From Candidatus Uhrbacteria bacterium (GTDB taxonomy: Bacteria; Patescibacteriota; Patescibacteriia; UBA9934; GWF2-40-263): a DNA stretch of 5,784 nucleotides. Location: assembly GCA_018700535.1 (NCBI GenBank), contig JABITQ010000055.1:1-5784 (forward strand), in the 5' to 3' direction. Numbering within the stretch: the first letter of the stretch is position 1; every line of letters begins with the position of its first letter. The translations under genes and the position numbers were made by a program. A model generated the notes under the pieces. It had not been told where the DNA came from and made no database searches. It saw only the letters and a program-made list of their open reading frames with translations. Below are positions 1 to 3,890 of this stretch, one piece after another.

Positions 1-244
1 ACTCTTCTTCAAAATCAAATGTGACAAATGGGATACCAAGCTTTGCCGCAACACGCGCTGCATCTCTCCGCTCCACCTTCCACCCACACTCCACAAACTC
101 ATCCTCATCCTTGTTCACCCCCCGCGACCAGTTTTTCATGAACGCACCAATCACCTCATATCCCTGCTCAACCAAAAGCGCCGCAGACACAGAAGAGTCC
201 ACACCTCCAGACATTCCAACTAGTACTTTAATCTTTTTGTTCAT
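1..244 (-). CDS. mnmA: MnmA, tRNA-specific 2-thiouridylase, N-terminal part (runs off left edge)
   Basis: MnmA adenylates U34 of certain tRNAs and replaces the C2 oxygen with sulfur; it is a cytoplasmic enzyme that takes sulfur from a persulfide relay. The first 81 residues are visible. They open with MNKKIKVLVG and the PP-loop ATP-binding motif GMSGGVDSSVS (residues 10-20), then GYEVIGAFMKNW (about 28-39) and an RDAARVAAKLGIPF segment (about 60-73), all typical of the family in order and spacing. The catalytic cysteines lie further on and are not in the window, so integrity cannot be judged. ATG at 244-242 is chosen because it gives the usual short lead to the PP-loop. No Shine-Dalgarno sequence precedes it, and the likely promoter predicts a leader of only about 12 nt. 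It is divergent from the small gene at 352. Family assignment is from recognised motifs; confidence is high. Confidence 0.93.
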   Translation of the reverse strand, partial: MNKKIKVLVGMSGGVDSSVSAALLVEQGYEVIGAFMKNWSRGVNKDEDEFVECGWKVERRDAARVAAKLGIPFVTFDFEEE

Positions 245-262
245 AAGTCTTTTAACGCGCAA

Positions 263-291
263 GTTATACGGAATTTTGGTGTAGGAGTCAA
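263..291 (-). promoter_or_regulatory. Sigma70-type promoter of mnmA
   Basis: On the minus strand TTGACT (286-291) is followed after exactly 17 bp by TATAAC (263-268), each matching 5 of 6 consensus bases. The start site would fall near 256, leaving about 12 nt before the mnmA ATG. Within those 12 nt there is no purine-rich ribosome-binding site, so initiation on a very short leader is implied. Prediction from sequence only. Confidence 0.7.
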
Positions 292-295
292 TGGT

Positions 296-331
296 TTGAT
301 CTAAGCGTAAAGATCAGCTATGGTGGCTTCG
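296..331 (+). promoter_or_regulatory. Promoter of first small receiver-like gene
   Basis: TTGATC (296-301), 17 bp, TATGGT (319-324); the predicted start is at G331 in GCTTCAA (331-337). Each box matches only 4 of 6 consensus bases. The case rests on the second copy, which has identical boxes, identical spacing and the same start-site sequence (869-904). The -35 lies 4 bp from the divergent mnmA -35, with TCAA-TGGT-TTGA forming an inverted repeat between them. GATCT (298-302) and AGATC (311-315) also form a small inverted repeat that is not conserved in the second copy. Confidence 0.6.
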
Positions 332-351
332 CTTCAATCCAAGGAGAAAGC

Positions 352-717
352 ATGATTGCGATGAAACCAGTATTCCTAGTGATGATCGTCACCCATTCAG
401 CGCATATCAAAGACACCTACATGAGGGCATTGAGCTCATTGATCCCAGACTCGATGGAACTCGATCTGGTCTGGTGTCGGTGCGGAAAACGAGCGCTGAT
501 GAATCTCCTTGACCAACGCATCGGAAAAGATGAGGGCAAGCACGATCTGACGTACGATCTGATCCTTGCGGTGGATGCGATGGAAATCACAGGTGTTGGC
601 ACATCAATGAACGCGATGGGGCTAGACCCAGCCAACCTGCGCATTGTTCCCCCCGAGAAGATCAGTGAAATCGCAACCATTCTCGGCGCACTTCTGCCAA
701 GCCGATCCGCAGCCTGA
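352..717 (+). CDS. Small protein of unknown function, possible degenerate receiver-like fold (copy A)
   Basis: I do not recognise this 121-residue protein. It is a paralogue of the gene at 926: 25 of the first 50 residues are identical without gaps, including VMIVT (10-14), the helix with D21, Y23 and AL, then VW-RC-KRAL (40-49), and an aspartate at 75 in DLILAVD. Hydrophobic strands alternate with amphipathic helices (strand 8-14, helix 17-31, strand 36-41, helix 45-56, strand 69-74, strand 96-99, helix 103-115), as in CheY-like receiver domains. The acidic pair normally found after the first strand is missing (T14-H15-S16), and no clear conserved lysine follows. It has no signal peptide or membrane segment, so it is probably cytoplasmic. 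ATG 352 is supported by AAGGAG at 341-346. It has its own promoter and terminator, so it is monocistronic. The paralogy is certain; the fold is inference. Confidence 0.82.
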   Translation: MIAMKPVFLVMIVTHSAHIKDTYMRALSSLIPDSMELDLVWCRCGKRALMNLLDQRIGKDEGKHDLTYDLILAVDAMEITGVGTSMNAMGLDPANLRIVPPEKISEIATILGALLPSRSAA

Positions 718-726
718 TGCAACACT

Positions 727-763
727 AGGACTCCTACTTACGGTGGGGGTCCTTTCTATTTTT
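727..763 (+). terminator. Intrinsic terminator of copy A
   Basis: An 11-bp stem (727-737 with 743-753, including two G-T wobble pairs) closes a 5-nt loop, TTACG, and is followed by TTCTATTTTT. It begins 10 nt after the TGA stop of copy A. Its stem core and T tract resemble the terminator after copy B, so it seems to belong to the duplicated unit. Confidence 0.88.
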
Positions 764-792
764 AAGGTGTACTTACAGTAAAGATATTCACC

Positions 793-835
793 CGCCGCAC
801 TTAGGGTCCGATCGGCACCTAAGTGCGGCGTTTTT
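793..835 (+). terminator. Second, tandem intrinsic terminator
   Basis: A perfect 13-bp GC-rich stem (793-805 with 818-830) with a 12-nt loop containing the palindrome CCGATCGG is followed by TTTTT. It acts on the plus strand; the reverse strand has no T run after it. Only 29 nt separate it from the first terminator, and I see no gene or convincing promoter between them, so it probably acts as a backstop that isolates copy B from upstream transcription. Confidence 0.85.
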
Positions 836-868
836 GAAAACACCATCCACACACATCGATTGTTTTAG

Positions 869-904
869 TTGATCTGATTGATGCAAAACGCTATGGTTGC
901 ACCG
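869..904 (+). promoter_or_regulatory. Promoter of second small receiver-like gene
   Basis: TTGATC (869-874), 17 bp, TATGGT (892-897), predicted start G904 in GCTTCAA (904-910). Boxes, spacing and start-site sequence are identical to those before copy A, and the 12 bases around the -10 are nearly the same, while the 17-bp spacers have diverged. That pattern is what selection on promoter elements would leave. Confidence 0.6.
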
Positions 905-925
905 CTTCAACATGAGGATGCACAA

Positions 926-1297
926 ATGACAACGACAGCCCCTGAGTTTCGAGTGATGATCGTAACTGGCTCTCCAGTGATCAGAGATGCGTACACGACA
1001 GCATTGACCGCATTGGTTCCAGCATCACTGCGATTCAAGCCAGTGTGGGAACGATGCACAAAACGTGCTTTGGTCACCATCGTCCAAGAAGGCATCGACC
1101 ACGAAGAAAATCCTGATCGGCCAATGTGCAATCTGATCATTGCAACAGACCACCTCGACTTCATCACAATACAAGAAGTGATCGAGTGCGTGGACCTGGA
1201 TGCAGACAGATTGGCCTTGTGCCGCTCTACAGTCACAGACACATTCAAACGTACAATCAGAGAGCATATTGAGAGGCGTCTGGCAGCCACGAGCTAG
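926..1297 (+). CDS. Small protein of unknown function, possible degenerate receiver-like fold (copy B)
   Basis: A 123-residue paralogue of the gene at 352, family not recognised. The shared core is VMIVT (10-14), S16, I19, D21, Y23, AL (26-27), VW-RC-KRAL (40-49) and D75 in NLIIATD. The C-terminal third has drifted and is more basic and charged (TFKRTIREHIERR). As in copy A, the order of strands and helices resembles a receiver domain with the first acidic pocket replaced (T14-G15-S16). In-frame TTG 878 and ATG 881 lie further upstream, but they fall inside the predicted promoter; ATG 926 has GAGGA at 914-918 with 7-nt spacing and gives the same 9-residue lead as copy A. It is monocistronic and converges on the HD-domain gene, which enters its terminator. 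No membrane segment is seen. A role in signalling is possible, but no partner kinase or output gene is in the window. Confidence 0.82.
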   Translation: MTTTAPEFRVMIVTGSPVIRDAYTTALTALVPASLRFKPVWERCTKRALVTIVQEGIDHEENPDRPMCNLIIATDHLDFITIQEVIECVDLDADRLALCRSTVTDTFKRTIREHIERRLAATS

Positions 1298-1311
1298 ATG
1301 ACGCAACGCTT

Positions 1312-1348
1312 GGACTCCCCCTTTACTGTGGGAGTCCTTTGTATTTTT
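1312..1348 (+). terminator. Intrinsic terminator of copy B, overlapping the HD gene 3' end
   Basis: A perfect 8-bp stem GGACTCCC/GGGAGTCC (1312-1319 with 1330-1337), a 10-nt loop, and TTTGTATTTTT. It is close in sequence to the copy A terminator. On the opposite strand no T tract follows the hairpin, so it does not look bidirectional. The stop codon of the leftward HD gene (1323-1325) lies in the loop. Confidence 0.88.
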
Positions 1349-2627
1349 GGACGTCTTCGCGGTGAACAAAGAAGTCGGTAAACTGCAATTTCTCGTTGTA
1401 CTTTTGAAGCAAGTCTGAGTATTCAAACATTGGAACGAGCTTGAACCCGTTGAGGGTTTTTTTGTTTACGTAGATAATCGTCTTCTCTGTGTCCTCAAGT
1501 TGCGAGAGGCTGTTCTTTGCTGAGTGTGTAAACCAACGGATCAATGATTCGTCGCAGCGCTTTTTAAGATTCTCTAGAGCAATCTGATCGTTCGGGTCGC
1601 TCGCCTGAAACCGAAGGATGCGTCTTGCGGGCTTGCGGTTCATCAAGTGATGAGACCAATAGTTTGTATTGTCCTTTGCTGCAGCAAACATCATTTCGAT
1701 TACCGCACCGTCACGCAACTCTGCATACGCTGCAGGATCGGTTGGGATTGTGAGGTCGATCTCTTTCTGCACGATTGCTTGCTCGAGATAATGTTTAAAG
1801 CCTGCTTTTGTTTTGTGAAAATACACTTGGTCGATCATGTGGTATCGCGCGAGGAGTAAATCCTCAAACGCACGCACACCGTTTTCGTTGATGGCAAACA
1901 CCAATGACCCATCGAGGTCTTCGATGCTCATGCTCGAGATTAACCAATCGAGATCGAAATGACCGTAGGCGACTCCGCAGTAGTACGAATCGCGCAGCAG
2001 ATAATCCATGCGATCGCAGTCGGCTTCTCCAGAGATCATTGCCTTGAGTACACGCTGCAGGCTCGGGATTCGCTCTACAAGGCTCATTAGCCATTCAGAT
2101 GGTTCAATGTTCGCGTGCACAAGTGATGAGACGTCCTGCGCAAATTCTGGCGTAAACAATCCTTGCTCGCTGAGAGACTGGATCAAGAGCACGCTGTAAT
2201 CCTCATGAACGGCCTGACGGTCTTCAAAAGTGCGCCACCACTTTTTGTTGATTGGTAAATCTACAAGCATTGGAAACACCGCTTCGGATGCATGCGAGAA
2301 TGGGCCGTGGCCAATGTCGTGCAGTAGACCAGCAATTCGCACTCTTTGCCGAAGTTGCTCCAACTCCTTGTCAGACAACTTCTCGCGGATCACACTAGAC
2401 CCCATTACGGCCCTACCAAAAAGACGCCCAGCTACATGCATGGCGCCAAGGCAGTGAGTAAATCGATTGTGAAGCGCACCTGGGTAAACATAAGACTGCA
2501 AAAACCCAAGTTGGCTAATGTGGCGAAGGCGTTGAAAAAAAGGGTGGTCGATAACCGTTCGCTCAAAGGCGCTGAATGGAATGCGCTTGTGAACTGGGTC
2601 GCGAAGTTCAAAATCGGACATATGCAA
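1323..2627 (-). CDS. HD-domain phosphohydrolase (SAMHD1/dGTPase-like, COG1078 type)
   Basis: A 434-residue metal-dependent phosphohydrolase, probably cytosolic and acting on nucleotides or related phosphate esters. Metal-ligand motifs are intact: RFTH (R55, H58), LLHDIGHGPFSH (H103, D104, H107, H112) and CDRMDYLLRD (D205, Y209, D213). By motif comparison with human SAMHD1 these match R164, H167, H206/D207, H210, H215, D311, Y315 and D319; SAMHD1 K312 is replaced by R206. The N-terminus (residues 7-43, ELRDPVHKRI to QLGFLQ) is the usual COG1078 opening. Length is normal for this family. ATG 2627 is preferred to the in-frame ATG at 2621 because AAAAGGTAAG lies at better spacing. It starts 4 nt after the stop of the membrane-protein gene, so it is the last gene of the leftward operon. 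The final residues KYKGLPQ are encoded by the terminator of the convergent gene. The substrate is unknown; allosteric dNTPase activity should not be assumed. Confidence 0.9.
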   Translation of the reverse strand: MHMSDFELRDPVHKRIPFSAFERTVIDHPFFQRLRHISQLGFLQSYVYPGALHNRFTHCLGAMHVAGRLFGRAVMGSSVIREKLSDKELEQLRQRVRIAGLLHDIGHGPFSHASEAVFPMLVDLPINKKWWRTFEDRQAVHEDYSVLLIQSLSEQGLFTPEFAQDVSSLVHANIEPSEWLMSLVERIPSLQRVLKAMISGEADCDRMDYLLRDSYYCGVAYGHFDLDWLISSMSIEDLDGSLVFAINENGVRAFEDLLLARYHMIDQVYFHKTKAGFKHYLEQAIVQKEIDLTIPTDPAAYAELRDGAVIEMMFAAAKDNTNYWSHHLMNRKPARRILRFQASDPNDQIALENLKKRCDESLIRWFTHSAKNSLSQLEDTEKTIIYVNKKTLNGFKLVPMFEYSDLLQKYNEKLQFTDFFVHREDVQKYKGLPQ

Positions 2628-2631
2628 GATC

Positions 2632-3135
2632 TTACCTTTTGATCTTGCTTGAGATCAAGTTGGTTAACTCAAGCATGAACACAAACTGGAATAACCACGG
2701 GATCCCGGCAAAAAGCACACCAACCCAATCAAGTTCAAATTTGTTCCGGAAAGTAACGTCAACAATACGAAGAAGAAAAGATCCAAACTCTGCGCCAGCT
2801 GAAAGAATCATTGTCACAAAGTTTGGCAGACCAAGTCGCTGCAGACCGAACATCACAACAATTGTCGAAACAAAGGCAATCATCAAGATTTCACGAGGGT
2901 AACCGGGTAACTTACCGCTCTTGGTTCCCCGGTTACCCCGAATAAGTTTGATCTCAGTTTGTACGACGCCGAGAAATAAAAAAAGCCCGATGAGGGCGAT
3001 GGCGATCTCTATGAATGTGTCGGTTAGGAATGGTGTGGCTGAGCGCATGAATCCTGAAATGAATACTGCGACCCCGAAGAAGCCTGCGTACTCAAGAAGA
3101 ATTACGGTGACAACACGACGATGTGTGATCTTCAT
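2632..3135 (-). CDS. Small multi-pass membrane protein of unknown function
   Basis: I do not recognise this 167-residue protein. It has clear hydrophobic segments at about 9-29, 40-61, 83-99 and 137-157, and a weaker one at 103-124, so four or five membrane passes. A strongly basic hydrophilic loop (62-82, with K63, R66, R69, K72, K75, R81) lies between the second and third. With the basic N-terminus (KITHRR) and C-terminus (SSKIKR), the positive-inside rule favours four passes with both ends cytoplasmic. ATG 3135 overlaps the TGA of uppP in an ATGA arrangement, and the HD gene starts 4 nt after its stop, so translation is probably coupled to both neighbours. A service role near UppP in the envelope is conceivable, but nothing in the protein demonstrates it. 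The basic loop is encoded by a strong DNA inverted repeat (2897-2938). Confidence 0.82.
   Translation of the reverse strand: MKITHRRVVTVILLEYAGFFGVAVFISGFMRSATPFLTDTFIEIAIALIGLFLFLGVVQTEIKLIRGNRGTKSGKLPGYPREILMIAFVSTIVVMFGLQRLGLPNFVTMILSAGAEFGSFLLRIVDVTFRNKFELDWVGVLFAGIPWLFQFVFMLELTNLISSKIKR
2897..2938. repeat. Perfect 11-bp inverted repeat inside the membrane-protein gene
   Basis: GGGTAACCGGG (2897-2907) and CCCGGTTACCC (2928-2938) are exact reverse complements separated by 20 nt. In mRNA this would form a stable stem in the codons for the basic cytoplasmic loop (GNRG and PGYP). GGTAAC is also repeated next to the left arm (2905-2910, as GGTAAC in GGGTAAC). No T tract follows on either strand, so it is not an intrinsic terminator. 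Confidence 0.8.
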
Positions 3136-3890
3136 ATAACGAGAATCAGAATCCCGAGCAATACTCGAACGATGGCGAGCTCTGCGAAGCTATGTGACTT
3201 TAGGAATGCGAGAAGGAATTTGATTGTTAAGAATGCGGTGATGAACGCAGCAATCGCTCCGACCAATGCTGGGAGTAAATCTAGGATTGCATCACCTCGA
3301 TACACCTGGAGCAACTTTAGCGCCCCAGCCGCAGCGATCGTTGGAATACCCAGCAAGAATGAGAAGCGCGTTGCTACGTCTCGAGAAAGACCTGTGGCGA
3401 GTCCTGCAGTAATCGTAATACCAGAACGAGATGTCCCTGGGACAAGTGCGACAACCTGTGCAACTCCGATAGCTAACGATCGTTTCAACCCTGTCTTCTC
3501 AATCGCAACAGTCTTTCGTTTGGCGTATCGATCGACAAGATAGAGAACGATTCCCCAGACAATGAACGAGTACGCAACAATTTCAGTAGATCTAAATGAG
3601 AGCTCCAACACCTCTTCAAGTACAAAACCACCGATCAATACAGGGATCGTCGCGAGCACTACCCACCAAAGCAAACCTCGCTGCTTTGTGAACGCCAACT
3701 TGATATCGGTTGAAAGAGCGACGATGACTGCTGCGAGTGTTGCCAAATGTACAAACGCATCAAAGGCCAAGCTCTGCACTTCCCAACCAAAGAACTTGGG
3801 CACCAAGATAAGAAACCCTGAGCTCGAGATTGGTAGGAACTCTGTGACCCCCTGAACAATTCCTAAAACAAATGCTTGAAAAATACTCAT
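3132..3890 (-). CDS. uppP: UppP (BacA), undecaprenyl-diphosphatase, with atypical active-site motif
   Basis: UppP is an integral membrane phosphatase that turns undecaprenyl diphosphate into undecaprenyl phosphate, recycling the lipid carrier for peptidoglycan and surface glycans. The 252-residue protein has family length and many hydrophobic helices. The first signature, LGIVQGVTEFLPISSSGF, holds Q13 and E17 of the (E/Q)xxxE motif and S22-S24. The second is VPGTSRSGITI (150-160) with R155, which corresponds to E. coli R174. FDAFVHLATLAAV (43-55) and LGIPTIAAAG are also typical. Oddly, residue 26 is Phe (codon TTT) where family members normally have His (E. coli H30, reported as important for activity). 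The frame is otherwise intact, so it is not a pseudogene by appearance. ATG 3890 directly abuts the TAG of the upstream ATPase gene and no good Shine-Dalgarno is seen, so expression by translational coupling is likely. Confidence 0.93.
   Translation of the reverse strand: MSIFQAFVLGIVQGVTEFLPISSSGFLILVPKFFGWEVQSLAFDAFVHLATLAAVIVALSTDIKLAFTKQRGLLWWVVLATIPVLIGGFVLEEVLELSFRSTEIVAYSFIVWGIVLYLVDRYAKRKTVAIEKTGLKRSLAIGVAQVVALVPGTSRSGITITAGLATGLSRDVATRFSFLLGIPTIAAAGALKLLQVYRGDAILDLLPALVGAIAAFITAFLTIKFLLAFLKSHSFAELAIVRVLLGILILVI

Noticed and set aside
21..284. Plus-strand open frame at the left edge
   Set aside because: It lies antisense to the clear MnmA PP-loop coding sequence and covers its promoter.
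417..852. Minus-strand frames over copy A and the two terminators
   Set aside because: One crosses two terminator hairpins and both lack start signals; copy A is the paralogue-supported gene.
878..883. TTG/ATG start for copy B
   Set aside because: These codons lie between the -35 and -10 boxes, upstream of the predicted transcript start; ATG 926 has a good RBS and matches the copy A start.
775..1329. Nine-base complementarity between the inter-terminator spacer (ACAGTAAAG, 775-783) and the copy B terminator loop (CTTTACTGT, 1321-1329)
   Set aside because: Nine bases can match by chance in a window of this size, and nothing else supports an RNA-RNA interaction.
1312..1337. Bidirectional terminator shared by copy B and the HD gene
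   Set aside because: On the minus strand the hairpin is followed by AAGCGTTGCG, not a T run.
907..1426. Minus-strand open frames over copy B
   Set aside because: Copy B is supported by paralogy, a promoter, an RBS and a terminator; the opposite frames have Ser/Cys-rich compositions and no support.
352..3890. Alternative genetic code with TGA read as Gly
   Set aside because: TGA ends copy A 10 nt before its terminator and ends uppP at an ATGA overlap; both fit a normal stop.
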